64,000 bases of DNA, from assembly GCA_021770785.1 (NCBI GenBank), contig JAETQH010000014.1, positions 1 to 64,000 of the forward strand, written 5' to 3'. Source of the DNA: Lachnospiraceae bacterium (GTDB lineage: Bacteria; Bacillota; Clostridia; Lachnospirales; Lachnospiraceae). This document shows positions 1 through 8,930 of this stretch, piece by piece (position 1 is the stretch's first letter; the number at the start of each line of letters is the position of its first letter). The notes under the pieces were generated by a model. That model saw only the letters and a program-made list of their open reading frames with translations, was not told where the DNA came from and ran no database searches. The position numbers and the translations under genes are program-made.

Positions 1-80
1 CCACACTGTAGCTTTGATACCTCTATTATACAACAAGTAAACCATTTAGGCTTGTATTTACTACAAAATATATGAACTTT

Positions 81-608
81 TCAAGGTACTATAGAGGGGC
101 TTTTGACCCCAACATCATGATATGCTATAATTTTTTTCCGATATGTTGAGTCACGCATCATTTTTGATTCGATACCAAATAACAATGTCTGAAATAATAA
201 ATCCTTATGCCCTGTCAATTGTAATAACTGTTTTTCGGTAACAAACTCCCGAACTTCATTCTCACGTAAAAGAATGCGAATAATATCCATATGGCGTGTT
301 ATTACCCCGGTAATATTTTCATAATAGCTTTCCAGCACTTCTTCTAACGGCATTGTCAAATAAACATCAATTCTATTCTTTTGCGTCAGTTCTGTAAGAA
401 TCTGTTTAACATTTTCTTCCACAATTACTTGAAAGATTTCTTTTTTTCCGCCAGGAAAATAATGGTACAACAATCCATCTGCTAAATTTACACTGCGATT
501 GATTTCTCGTACTGATGTCCCTTTATATCCTTTTTCAGCCAACAGACTTTGTGCAGAAACAACAAATTTCATTCTTGTTTCTGCTGCCTGTGCTTCTCTC
601 ATATTCAT
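81..608 (-). CDS. TetR/AcrR family transcriptional regulator
   Basis: 175 residues. The N-terminal ~60 residues read as a TetR helix-turn-helix: an AQSLLAEKGYKGTSVREI helix pair, then a LLYHYFPGGKKEIF segment, the usual recognition helix and start of helix 4. The rest would be the ligand and dimer domain, which is poorly conserved in the family. The protein is somewhat shorter than the usual ~190-200 residues, and the last ~20 residues (after KMMRDS) look unlike a TetR C-terminus, so the 3' end may have been altered. The ATG overlaps the stop of the upstream nuclease fragment by 4 bases. No target gene is evident nearby. The family is clear but the ligand is unknown. Confidence 0.85.
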   Translation of the reverse strand: MNMREAQAAETRMKFVVSAQSLLAEKGYKGTSVREINRSVNLADGLLYHYFPGGKKEIFQVIVEENVKQILTELTQKNRIDVYLTMPLEEVLESYYENITGVITRHMDIIRILLRENEVREFVTEKQLLQLTGHKDLLFQTLLFGIESKMMRDSTYRKKIIAYHDVGVKSPSIVP

Positions 609-859
609 TTCTCTTTTTTACAAATTGTTTCAGTAACCGCCTTTTGTGTCATTCCACACTGTTTTGTCTGTTCGTTAAAAACTTTACAGAAAATGATGTA
701 CTGATTGATAATATCATCTGTATCACTTTCATAGATAACCTTTGCTTTTACTTCAATGTCAATATCCGCACCCTCAAAAAATTCTTTTGACAAAAATATT
801 TTATCAGGTTTACACCCTTTGTTTCCTATAAAAATCACATAGAGTTCTGGCTTCGGCAT
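605..859 (-). pseudogene. Remnant of Rpn/PD-(D/E)XK nuclease family protein
   Basis: 84 residues matching, from memory of the family, an internal block of the Rpn-type recombination-promoting nuclease/putative transposase proteins common in Lachnospiraceae: PKPELYVIFIGNKG, LSKEFFEGAD, VIYESDTDDIINQYIIFCKV and AVTETI. Full-length members are about 280-310 residues. Here the upstream reading frame is closed by a stop five codons before the ATG, and the 3' part ends abruptly in CKKEK. The nuclease core residues expected upstream are absent. It is best read as a decayed fragment rather than a functional small protein. Its stop codon overlaps the start of the TetR gene. Confidence 0.7.
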
Positions 860-982
860 TTGTGGATCCGCTCAACCCTCCGTTTTCATAAGGTGATTAT
901 ACTATAAATACCTCAAATAAAAAATTAAATTTCGTCACTTTTCACAATCGTTAAACAGGGGGGAGCAACCGAAAAAGATGAG

Positions 983-2083
983 TTATTTCATTGTCTCCGC
1001 ATGATTCAGCACCAACGTACTGTACAAAAACAATACATCCTGATTACCAAACTCAATATACCGTCCCAGCATATCCGGGTGCAGATAGCGAATATCAACC
1101 AGCGTAATTTTGCTATAGCCTTCTGCCAGAAGCGGTGCAATGCTGCTGCCAAACGAATCTCTGAATAACAGTAATTCCTTATCCGTGTCAGCCTTTGGGT
1201 TTTCAATTGTAATCAGAGATAAACTGCCTGACAGAAACAGTTCATACGGGTCTTTCCCATGTGCCTTTTTCAAATCATATATCCCGATTTCTCTGTCATT
1301 CTGGTAATCATAAACCTTGCATTCCGAAAGCACACCCGAAGTCAGATATTTGATTTCCTCTGCCGGAAGCGGCAATGCCGCCTGCCCATAATACACACCG
1401 TAAAACGGCTTGTCTAACACATGTTCCTCATATACACCGGCAACCTCTGCACCCATTCTACTTCCGAGCGCCTCCGCCACATCCGCAATACATTCCTGCC
1501 GCCAGTGGGTATCTGTTTTATAGTAATCCTCCAATGAAAGTATTCCCGTAATATCAATATACTCCGCGAACTCCATCTCACTTAAAAGTGTCTCTGTAAG
1601 GGCAGTATAATCCAGTGCCAAATGTCCGCTCTCTTCTGCCATGAAATAGTTTTTATCCGGCACGATACTCACATAAACCTTTGTCTCCGCTCCTGCCAGA
1701 TATTTCTCATAGACATGTGTAAAACGTTCTGCTGCATGCTGAATAGAAGCTGCATTCAACGGATATTCCATCCGGGTTACGTAACCGTCCTCCACATAAA
1801 TTCCGTTATTATCACTCTGATTCATCAGATAAGAAACTGTGACTGCTTTGATATTACGAAATTCGTCCCGAAACGGAAACTGGTCTAAGGTATAATCCTC
1901 GAAATCAGTCATAAACGTTCCTGACAAGATACTCTCTACCGAAACCTGGGGAAACTGCTCTAATGTTCTTCTTTCACTGTCTGAAAACACCTCCGTGGGC
2001 TTTATCCAGCAGCAAAGGGCAAGTCCGGCAAAATAGGCAATCAGCACAGCTGTAACAACTTTATTTTTCACTTCTGTGTTCAT
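983..2083 (-). CDS. DHHW family protein (AlgJ/DltD-like partner of MBOAT)
   Basis: 366 residues with an N-terminal membrane anchor (about residues 9-27). A TDTHW motif at about residues 190-194 is the signature of DHHW/AlgJ-like SGNH-fold proteins, and a late FRDSFGSS segment carries the nucleophile-elbow-like serine. Family members work outside the membrane with an MBOAT acyltransferase to O-acetylate cell-surface polymers. The MBOAT gene lies 12 bases upstream in the same direction, supporting a shared transcript and function. A GGGAGGG ribosome site precedes the ATG. The acylated polymer cannot be read from the sequence. Confidence 0.85.
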   Translation of the reverse strand: MNTEVKNKVVTAVLIAYFAGLALCCWIKPTEVFSDSERRTLEQFPQVSVESILSGTFMTDFEDYTLDQFPFRDEFRNIKAVTVSYLMNQSDNNGIYVEDGYVTRMEYPLNAASIQHAAERFTHVYEKYLAGAETKVYVSIVPDKNYFMAEESGHLALDYTALTETLLSEMEFAEYIDITGILSLEDYYKTDTHWRQECIADVAEALGSRMGAEVAGVYEEHVLDKPFYGVYYGQAALPLPAEEIKYLTSGVLSECKVYDYQNDREIGIYDLKKAHGKDPYELFLSGSLSLITIENPKADTDKELLLFRDSFGSSIAPLLAEGYSKITLVDIRYLHPDMLGRYIEFGNQDVLFLYSTLVLNHAETMK

Positions 2084-2095
2084 AACCTGCCCTCC

Positions 2096-3496
2096 CTAAA
2101 ATCTAAAATATAAAAACGGATGAAACGAGCCGTCCACCAGATACGCTGTCATTACCATAAGAAATGCCACAAGCGCGATTGGTTCAAGCACATTTACCAC
2201 TTTACGCTTGTTTTGTTTTTCCAGACATCCGTTTATCGCATTTTTTACAAAGGGGGTGGCTCCGATTACCGCCAGCACCAGTGTCACACTATAGCTTTTC
2301 AGATAATATACAAATTCCGGCGACGAAACCGGTATTCCTCCCGCACCAAACATTCCGCCGATATAAGAAAATGCCTCTTTCATATCTGCCGCATTAAATA
2401 TGACAAATGCAATCAGCACAATTACCACGACATAAACGTGGTTCCAGACCTTCGCTTTTTCTAGCCACTTTAACAGCCATAATTTCTCAATCACTAAAAA
2501 TACTGCAAAAACCAGTCCCCAGACCACAAAATTCCATGCCGCACCATGCCAGAAACCTGTCAGCATCCACACCACGAAAATATTAAAAAACCACCGTGGC
2601 TTCGATACTCTGTTTCCGCCTAACGGAATGTATACATAATCTCTGAACCACGAACCGAGGGATATGTGCCACCGCCGCCAAAACTCCGTAATGCTCTTTG
2701 AAATATACGGATAATTAAAGTTTTCCAAAAACGTAAAGCCAAATATTCTGCCCAGACCAATCGCCATGTCACTGTAACCCGAAAAGTCGAAATAAATGTG
2801 AAGCCCGAATGCCACCGCGTACAGCCAGTAAAACAAAACCGCTTTTTCATCGGAAGCCCTGAAGATATCACAAAGCTCTCCCAGCGTATTCGCAATCAGA
2901 ATCTTCTTCACCAGACCGACGATAAATCTTCTTGCCCCCAGTGCAAAATTCCCGATGCTGTGTGTTCTGTTTTCCAATTCCTTTGCAATATCCACATACC
3001 GCACAATCGGTCCCGCAATCAACTGTGGAAACATTGCCACATAGGCTGCCAGATGAACAATATTTTTCTGTGCTGCCGTCTCCCCTCTGTATACGTCCAC
3101 AATATAACTTAAAATCTGAAACATATAAAAGCTGATTCCGATTGGCAGTGCGATTTTAGATATCGAAACTGTGATACCCGTTATAGCAGCAAAATTTTCC
3201 AAAAAAAACTCCGCATACTTAAAATATGCCAGCAGTCCTAAACACACTGTTAAGGAAAGTACAAGGCACACTTTTTTCCATTTTGGGTTATGAAAAGCCT
3301 CAATCAAGAGACCGGACACATACCCGATAACGATTGAGGCTATCATCAGAATCACATATTTGGGCTCTCCCCATGCATAAAAAACAAGACTGGCCAGCAA
3401 AAGCACACCGTTTTTCAAACATTTCGGCACGGCAAAATAAAGCAGCATTACGATTGGAAGAAAATAATATAAAAATAGTATGCTTGAAAATAACAT
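2096..3496 (-). CDS. MBOAT family O-acyltransferase
   Basis: 466 residues, highly hydrophobic, with about ten membrane segments. The MBOAT signature is present: EFWRRWHISLGSWFRDYVYIPLGG, followed by GFWHGAAWNFVVWG with the conserved catalytic histidine. The family (AlgI, DltB, PatA) moves an acyl group across the membrane to surface polymers. It is followed 12 bases later by a DHHW protein and preceded by a lipoprotein gene, making a three-gene surface-modification module. A GAGGT ribosome site lies before the ATG. A second, distinct MBOAT module is at 30032-32482. Confidence 0.92.
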   Translation of the reverse strand: MLFSSILFLYYFLPIVMLLYFAVPKCLKNGVLLLASLVFYAWGEPKYVILMIASIVIGYVSGLLIEAFHNPKWKKVCLVLSLTVCLGLLAYFKYAEFFLENFAAITGITVSISKIALPIGISFYMFQILSYIVDVYRGETAAQKNIVHLAAYVAMFPQLIAGPIVRYVDIAKELENRTHSIGNFALGARRFIVGLVKKILIANTLGELCDIFRASDEKAVLFYWLYAVAFGLHIYFDFSGYSDMAIGLGRIFGFTFLENFNYPYISKSITEFWRRWHISLGSWFRDYVYIPLGGNRVSKPRWFFNIFVVWMLTGFWHGAAWNFVVWGLVFAVFLVIEKLWLLKWLEKAKVWNHVYVVVIVLIAFVIFNAADMKEAFSYIGGMFGAGGIPVSSPEFVYYLKSYSVTLVLAVIGATPFVKNAINGCLEKQNKRKVVNVLEPIALVAFLMVMTAYLVDGSFHPFLYFRF

Positions 3497-3540
3497 ATTT
3501 TACCTCGCTTTATCTTTTATATTTCCAATCTTTTTCCTAA

Positions 3541-4191
3541 CTATTCAATGAGCTCTTCTGCAAGAACGACTGCCGCATCTCCGTAAACATCTGTTACTTT
3601 GCTCTTGAAAAGTTCCATCATATCGCCATTACCAAAGGCAGAAATAACATAATTCTCATTTACAGAAATAATAACTAACTTTTCCGGGAAACCACACATC
3701 CAATGTGTGGTTAAAACACTTTCCTTAACAGATGCAGCAAAAGCTTCTACATTTGCTGCATCTGTCACATGGAATACAGAGCTTGTAAAGGTATTTGCAT
3801 TCATTGCATGAATCGCAGATGCTGCATCATCCGTCATTGCAACTGCGTCTGCTGTAATATGAAAATAAGAATTAATTCCGTCTAAATCTTCGATATTATA
3901 TGCACCCGGTGCTCCGTCAACCACATTTTCAGCGTTACCGCCCATTACGGATGGCTTCTCGTCTTCACCGTAAGCCATCCATACATTTTCCAAAACTGCT
4001 ACTGCCGATGAAACATCTGCTGCGCTATTATTTGTGCCGCTTTCTGTACTTGTTACGCTATTATCTTCTCTATTGATTTCTGTATTGTTTTCTGTACCGG
4101 TTGAGTTATCTGCGGTATCATTTTTACCACATGCCATCATACCCATTGTTAATACTGCTGCCGCCATTAATAATACAATTCTCTTTTTCAC
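3541..4191 (-). CDS. DUF4358-like lipoprotein
   Basis: 216 residues. The N-terminus is a lipoprotein signal: KKR, a hydrophobic stretch, then the lipid-accepting Cys21 in MMACGK. A Ser/Thr/Asn-rich linker follows (about residues 25-60). The C-terminal ~120 residues resemble the small DUF4358 fold as I recall it: a VTDAANVEAFAASVKES helix, then a KLVIISVNENYVISAFG strand pair and a final helix. Such lipoproteins often sit beside MBOAT/DHHW genes in Firmicutes, as here (44 bases upstream of the MBOAT gene). The function is unknown. The domain assignment is tentative, but the lipoprotein call is firm. Confidence 0.6.
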   Translation of the reverse strand: MKKRIVLLMAAAVLTMGMMACGKNDTADNSTGTENNTEINREDNSVTSTESGTNNSAADVSSAVAVLENVWMAYGEDEKPSVMGGNAENVVDGAPGAYNIEDLDGINSYFHITADAVAMTDDAASAIHAMNANTFTSSVFHVTDAANVEAFAASVKESVLTTHWMCGFPEKLVIISVNENYVISAFGNGDMMELFKSKVTDVYGDAAVVLAEELIE

Positions 4192-4348
4192 TTTCTTTTC
4201 CTCTTCTTCCTGAAACTACTAAAAAAATTACCTATGCTCCATCTGTTTCCTCACACCTTAGATAAATAGTACTTTCCTTTTTACCCGATATATATTCATA
4301 GGGATTTCAGTAAAAAATCCTTATGGGAAAGTTGAGTTAAGAATTCTA

Positions 4349-5140
4349 TCAGTCACTCTCCGTTTTTTTCTTTTTGATATATACAACACTATGGATTCCA
4401 TCCTTTGCAGTCTCAACATTTAATTCAAACTTATCCTGATGGCCCTTGATAAACCGTGTCATATTCTTATACCCATAATTTCTCGAATCAAATCCTGATA
4501 TTTGCTTATTCAGGGTTACTCCAACCCCGGCTAAATTTTCCCAATCATCATCCAAAATATTTAAAATACTATCCACAATCTCTTCTTCTGTTGGAATATT
4601 AATAGTTTTCGTCTCATCCGCCTCCGCTTCTTCCTCCATGACGTCTGATGTACTAGATTCTATTGTATCAGTCAAATTTATTTCACCTTTTTCCTCATTT
4701 TCCTGAACAGAATAAATTAAATCAAGCACCTTAAACTCATCACAGGCCTTTGCAAATGCCTCATTTGTTTTTTGTTCTCCCATCCCAACGATTTCTTTCC
4801 CCGATTCTTTTATTCGATATGCCAGCTTTGTAAAATCACAGTCACTTGTAACAAGACAAATAATGTCAACTTCTCCGGCATATAAAATATCCATCGTGTC
4901 AATGGTTAATGCCTGATCTGCGATACTTTTACCTAAAATATAATCTAATTGCAGCATAGGCATAATTCCATATTGAGGCATTACTTTATACCACGCCCTC
5001 ACACTTGAAGAACTAATAGATCCGTAGAGTCTAAGTATTTTTATCCTCCCAAGCCGTGCCGCTTCCTCTCTGATAAATTCTGCATATTTAGGAGATATGT
5101 TATCCCCATCAATTAATACCGCTACCTGTTTCTCTTGCAT
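4349..5140 (-). CDS. NYN-domain protein with C-terminal OST-HTH/LOTUS-like domain
   Basis: 263 residues from the ATG at 5140, which has a GGGAGG ribosome site 6-7 bases upstream. An in-frame TTG at 5173 gives a longer reading but lacks such a site. Residues 5-150 are a NYN (PIN-like) domain: VAVLIDGDNIS with the first acidic pair, DILYAGEVDIICLVTSDCDF with further acidic residues, and KESGKEIVGMG. An acidic linker follows. Residues ~190-260 (IVDSILNILDDDW, NYGYKNMTRFIKGH) resemble an OST-HTH/LOTUS RNA-binding domain. The architecture suggests a metal-dependent RNase or RNA-binding factor. The target is unknown. Confidence 0.85.
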   Translation of the reverse strand: MQEKQVAVLIDGDNISPKYAEFIREEAARLGRIKILRLYGSISSSSVRAWYKVMPQYGIMPMLQLDYILGKSIADQALTIDTMDILYAGEVDIICLVTSDCDFTKLAYRIKESGKEIVGMGEQKTNEAFAKACDEFKVLDLIYSVQENEEKGEINLTDTIESSTSDVMEEEAEADETKTINIPTEEEIVDSILNILDDDWENLAGVGVTLNKQISGFDSRNYGYKNMTRFIKGHQDKFELNVETAKDGIHSVVYIKKKKTESD

Positions 5141-5169
5141 CCTGCAACCTCCCTTATTATTTTTATAAA

Positions 5170-6552
5170 TCAATCTGTAATTTTCTCTCCGCCGTTTAAA
5201 GAATCCTTAAGCCCTCCCCCCCGGCAGTTCCCCCGGGTGCGCAGCAGAAGAAAAGCGATTATGCACACCAGCACCGACAGCAGCGAACCTCCCGGCGCAG
5301 CAAGCCCCATAGGATAAAGCGTATCCGTAAAATATTTTGATGCCAGAAACGCACCGGGAATGCGCATCAATATAATTGACAATACATTATGAAAAAACGA
5401 AATTCCCGACAAGCCATAAGCACAAAAATATCCGCTGAAGCAGAAATGTATGCCCGCAAACATACAATCCCAGATATACGCCCGCAGGTACTGGTCGCCC
5501 AATATAATAACTTTCGTTTCATCCGTAAACATTCCCACCACGCCGTACCCTGCAAACTGAATGGCAACAGACACTGCCAGTCCAAATCCCGCCGCCATTA
5601 AAACCGCATAGCACAGTGTGGCCGCTGCCCTGTCATGTTTCCCTGCCCCGATATTTTGTGCAGAAAGGGCAGAAACCGTAGAAAGCATGGTAGATGGCAC
5701 AAGGAATACCATACCTATGATTTTCTCCACGATTCCCACCGCAGCGGCATCATTGAGCCCCCTGCGGTTTGCAATGACGGTAATCACAATAAACGCAATC
5801 TGAATAAATCCATCCTGCAGGGCAACCGGAATCCCAATTTTCAATATTTGTCCCATTGGCTCCGCCTGCGGCTTAAAATCCTCCTTTTTCAGGATAATTC
5901 CCGTTTTTCGTTTGAAAATCACAGCCAATGCCACAATGACGCTGATTGTCTGGGACAACGTAGTGCCTAACGCAGCTCCTGCTGCCCCTAAGCGGAACAC
6001 TCCGATCAACAAATAGTCCAACACAATATTGGCAGCACAGGCTACCGCAATAAAATACATGGGACTTTTGGAATCCCCTAAGCCCCTGAAAATCGAACTG
6101 ATCATATTATACGCCGTAATAAACGGAATGCCAACAAAACAAATGGTCAGATAAATGACTGTTTCAAAAACTGCCTCCGCCGGAGTGGACATCACTGATA
6201 CAATGGGCTTCACCAGCACAAGTAAAAGCACCATAACAGCAGCGGATACTCCCATAAACAAGGTAATGGTATTCCCCACCGTAAGCGCCGCCTGCCTGGA
6301 CTGTTTTGCCCCAACCGCTTTGCCTATGGTTACCGTTGCCCCCATTGCCAGCCCCACAATCATGACCGTCAGCATGTGCATGACCTGACTGCCTACAGAA
6401 ACTGCCGTAATGCTGTCAACACCGTTGAACTGTCCAATGATAAACAAATCTGCCATTCCATACAGTGTCTGTAAAAAATAGGATAACAGATATGGCAATG
6501 AGAAAAATACAATATTTTTAAATACACTGCCCGTCGTTAAATCTTTTTCCAT
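5170..6552 (-). CDS. MATE family efflux transporter
   Basis: 460 residues, about 12 membrane segments in two related halves, as usual for Na+/H+-driven multidrug exporters of the MATE/DinF type. Diagnostic features are the start MEKDLTTGSVFKNIVFFSLP, SYFLQTLYGMADLFIIGQF in helix 1, and SALSAQNIGAGKHDRA in the second half. The ATG at 6552 is chosen because AAAGGAG lies just upstream and family members begin this way. It follows the Crp/Fnr regulator by about 100 bases. Substrate not predictable. Confidence 0.93.
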   Translation of the reverse strand: MEKDLTTGSVFKNIVFFSLPYLLSYFLQTLYGMADLFIIGQFNGVDSITAVSVGSQVMHMLTVMIVGLAMGATVTIGKAVGAKQSRQAALTVGNTITLFMGVSAAVMVLLLVLVKPIVSVMSTPAEAVFETVIYLTICFVGIPFITAYNMISSIFRGLGDSKSPMYFIAVACAANIVLDYLLIGVFRLGAAGAALGTTLSQTISVIVALAVIFKRKTGIILKKEDFKPQAEPMGQILKIGIPVALQDGFIQIAFIVITVIANRRGLNDAAAVGIVEKIIGMVFLVPSTMLSTVSALSAQNIGAGKHDRAAATLCYAVLMAAGFGLAVSVAIQFAGYGVVGMFTDETKVIILGDQYLRAYIWDCMFAGIHFCFSGYFCAYGLSGISFFHNVLSIILMRIPGAFLASKYFTDTLYPMGLAAPGGSLLSVLVCIIAFLLLRTRGNCRGGGLKDSLNGGEKITD

Positions 6553-6655
6553 ACATTTTTCTCCTTTCTCTCTATTGCAGCCTCCGCGCCTGCACCTTCC
6601 TCCTTGAGAAAAGAAGCATAACGATAAAATCAAGAAGCAGCGGCATTGGCAAAAG

Positions 6656-7321
6656 TCAGCGTATACTGTCCTCTGCCAATGCCGTCAGCCTTTCTGTATC
6701 AAGCAGTTCTATTTTTCCCCGGGACATCCCTATCAGCTGTTCTTTCTGGAAATGGCGCAGCATCCGGGTGATAACCTCCCTGGGGCTGCCTAAATGATTT
6801 CCCAGCTGCTCGTGGGTCACGGTAAGCACCTCGCTCTCCGCAAGGGAGCTCTCTTCTAACAAAAGCGCCGCCAGCCTGCTGTCTAACCTCTTATTTAAAA
6901 TCTGGTCCAACAGCCACATCACATCAGAAAACCGGCTTGCCATCACCTCACTGGTATAGTTGGAAATGGCAAGAGACTGCTCCCGCAGCTGTTTGTATAC
7001 CTCCGGCGGAATGCGGTATACCTCCGTTTCCTCCATGGCTTCAATCATGACGTCAAAGGTAAGGCCGTTCATGGTACAAGAGGCGGAAAACAGACAGAAA
7101 TCCCGTTCTAACAGCCGAAACAGCGTAATCTCCTTCCCCTCCTCCGACAATACAAAAACCCTGAGCTGTCCCTTAGTCACCACCAGAATCCCGGTGCACT
7201 CCCGATGCTCCCCCGCCACCAGAGTACCCTTTTTAAAGGTCTGTTTTTTGGCACAGCCCTCTAACTTTTCCTGCTCCGCTTTCCCTAGTTTTTCCCAAAA
7301 GGGAAGATAATCTCCTATCAT
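6656..7321 (-). CDS. Crp/Fnr family transcriptional regulator
   Basis: 221 residues. Residues ~10-125 form a cyclic-nucleotide-binding-type beta-roll (KKGTLVAGEHRECTGILVV, RVFVLSEEGKEITLFRLLERDFCLF). Residues ~145-215 form a winged helix-turn-helix (THEQLGNHLGSPREVITRMLRHFQKEQLI). The N-terminal cysteine cluster of true FNR is not evident, so iron-sulfur oxygen sensing is not supported. It sits directly downstream of lrgA-lrgB and upstream of the MATE gene on the same strand, so it may regulate that operon. GAGGTGCAAGG precedes the ATG. Confidence 0.9.
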   Translation of the reverse strand: MIGDYLPFWEKLGKAEQEKLEGCAKKQTFKKGTLVAGEHRECTGILVVTKGQLRVFVLSEEGKEITLFRLLERDFCLFSASCTMNGLTFDVMIEAMEETEVYRIPPEVYKQLREQSLAISNYTSEVMASRFSDVMWLLDQILNKRLDSRLAALLLEESSLAESEVLTVTHEQLGNHLGSPREVITRMLRHFQKEQLIGMSRGKIELLDTERLTALAEDSIR

Positions 7322-7334
7322 CCTTGCACCTCAT

Positions 7335-8027
7335 TTACCAGAAATAAACATAAACCATGGACAGTGCCACCGTCACCATCCCTGCCACAGCGATGGATAA
7401 TCCGCTCATGGCACCTTCCACCTCTCCCATCTCCATTGCCCTTGAAGTGCCGATGGCATGGGCGGCGGAACCGATGGCGATTCCCTTGGCAATAGGGTCT
7501 TTGATATGGAACATGCGGCAGACATGTTCCGCAATGATGTTTCCTAACACCCCGGTAATGACAATCACCGCCACCGTTATAGTAACAATGCCGCCCAATT
7601 CCTCGGAAACCCCCATGCCGATTGCCGTGGTAATGGATTTCGGCAGCAGTGTGACATACTCTTCATGATTTAACCCAAATGCCATGGACAAAAGCAACAC
7701 GCAGGTAACGCTAGCAATTGCCCCTGACAATATCCCAACCAAAATCGCCGTCACATTTTTCTTTAACAGTTCCACCTGTTCGTAAAGGGGCACGGCAAGA
7801 CAAATGGTTGCCGGAGTCAACAGGTAGCTTAAATATTTTGCGCCCTCATTGTAGGTGTCATAGTCCACCTGAAAGACCAGCAGCACCGCCATCACCGCCA
7901 GAATCGATATCAACAGCGGATTAAAAACTGCCAACTTCCATTTCCGTTTTATCCACAATCCTAATTCATATGTCAAAAGACTGATGACAACGCCGAAAAA
8001 CAGCGCATTTCCCAATAAGTCTTTCAT
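7335..8027 (-). CDS. lrgB: LrgB/CidB family membrane protein
   Basis: 230 residues, a multi-pass membrane protein with the LrgB signatures LLPKSITTAIGMGVSEELGG and GNIIAEHVCRMFHIKDPIAKGIAIGSAAHAIGTSRA. LrgB partners LrgA in a holin/antiholin-like or metabolite-export system (pyruvate in some Firmicutes). Its start overlaps the stop of the LrgA-like gene by 4 bases, indicating translational coupling. Whether the pair acts in lysis control or by-product export cannot be told from sequence. Confidence 0.92.
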   Translation of the reverse strand: MKDLLGNALFFGVVISLLTYELGLWIKRKWKLAVFNPLLISILAVMAVLLVFQVDYDTYNEGAKYLSYLLTPATICLAVPLYEQVELLKKNVTAILVGILSGAIASVTCVLLLSMAFGLNHEEYVTLLPKSITTAIGMGVSEELGGIVTITVAVIVITGVLGNIIAEHVCRMFHIKDPIAKGIAIGSAAHAIGTSRAMEMGEVEGAMSGLSIAVAGMVTVALSMVYVYFW

Positions 8028-8398
8028 TCTTCTGTCCCTTCTTTCCGCTTTTTCCTTCCAATATTAAGCATTCCCTCTGTTGCCTTTCCTGCCGCCGCCA
8101 TCACCACTACGGTGGAGACAATAGTAATCACTACAACCGGAACCAGCATTTTCTGCAATGCCTCCCAGGAGGTTAAAAGCCCTACCCCCGCCGGAATAAA
8201 CATGACAGGCATAATCTCCACAAGAAATTTTGCCGTTTCTTTCACGCTTTCTAACTTTATAATATGGAACTGCAACGCCAAAAACAGCAGAAGCAGCCCG
8301 TAAATGCTTGCCGGAATCGGCAACGGAATCAGGTACTTAATCAATTCCCCCACAAAGGAAAAAAGTAATATTATTAAAAACTGTCTTACGTATTTCAT
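8024..8398 (-). CDS. lrgA: LrgA/CidA family membrane protein
   Basis: 124 residues with four predicted membrane segments and the family pattern: FVGELIKYLIPLPIPASIYGLLLLFLAL, then VEIMPVMFIPAGVGLLTSW. Length fits CidA/LrgA proteins (about 115-150). It is translationally coupled to the downstream lrgB by a 4-base overlap and followed by a Crp/Fnr regulator, an arrangement consistent with redox or energy-state control of the pair. CidA and LrgA cannot be distinguished here. Confidence 0.9.
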   Translation of the reverse strand: MKYVRQFLIILLFSFVGELIKYLIPLPIPASIYGLLLLFLALQFHIIKLESVKETAKFLVEIMPVMFIPAGVGLLTSWEALQKMLVPVVVITIVSTVVVMAAAGKATEGMLNIGRKKRKEGTEE

Positions 8399-8413
8399 TT
8401 GTAACTCTATCTC

Positions 8414-8824
8414 CTACTTTTTCTTCCGCAAAATACGGATAATTTTCCATTCATAATAAACTGCCACAAGGACCACCAGCACCACCACAATAATGCTGTA
8501 ACCGCTGTTTATCTCATGACCCATCACATCACAAATGCTGGCAAACAACAGCCCTGTCACAAAGATAAGTTTTATCAGCCTCACCATGTGGATGGTATAT
8601 CTGCGGACTTGTCCGCTGCAGGTCTCCTTTGTGAGTCCGTTGACCCGCTCCGGGTAAACCGTCAGCATAGTCAGACCCAGATACACCAGTACCAGTACCG
8701 CCCCGTTCATTAGGACAGTGACCAGATTTGCCCCATAGGAAATCCCGTAGTAAATCTGAAGCCCTAAATACAGCAGCGTGGATACAATGCCCACCGCCTC
8801 CAGCAATAAATCTATTGTTGTCAT
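8414..8824 (-). CDS. Hypothetical four-helix membrane protein
   Basis: 136 residues if started at the ATG at 8824. A longer frame reaches an unlikely TTG at 8923 with no ribosome site. Four hydrophobic segments are visible (LLLEAVGIVSTLLYLGLQIYYG, LVTVLMNGAVLVLVYLGL, LIKLIFVTGLLFASICDVMG and IIVVVLVVLVAVYYEW) with a basic C-terminal KKK. I do not recognise the family. The gene lies 15 bases upstream of lrgA in the same direction, so it probably shares the transcript. The start site is uncertain because the GAGGA motif is very close to this ATG. Confidence 0.65.
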   Translation of the reverse strand: MTTIDLLLEAVGIVSTLLYLGLQIYYGISYGANLVTVLMNGAVLVLVYLGLTMLTVYPERVNGLTKETCSGQVRRYTIHMVRLIKLIFVTGLLFASICDVMGHEINSGYSIIVVVLVVLVAVYYEWKIIRILRKKK

Positions 8825-8930
8825 ATCCTCTTTTTTCACCCTATGAATCTGCTCCTTTCTCGCCCGTCCTAATAAATTTTTTTCCAGCCGTCTCTCTGTC
8901 AGAAAGGTCTGCCTGAATATCAACAGGTCA

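Noticed and set aside
2120-2464. Plus-strand frames opposite the first MBOAT gene
   Set aside because: They are antisense to a well-supported membrane-protein gene, have no ribosome sites, and their composition matches the reverse strand of hydrophobic codons.
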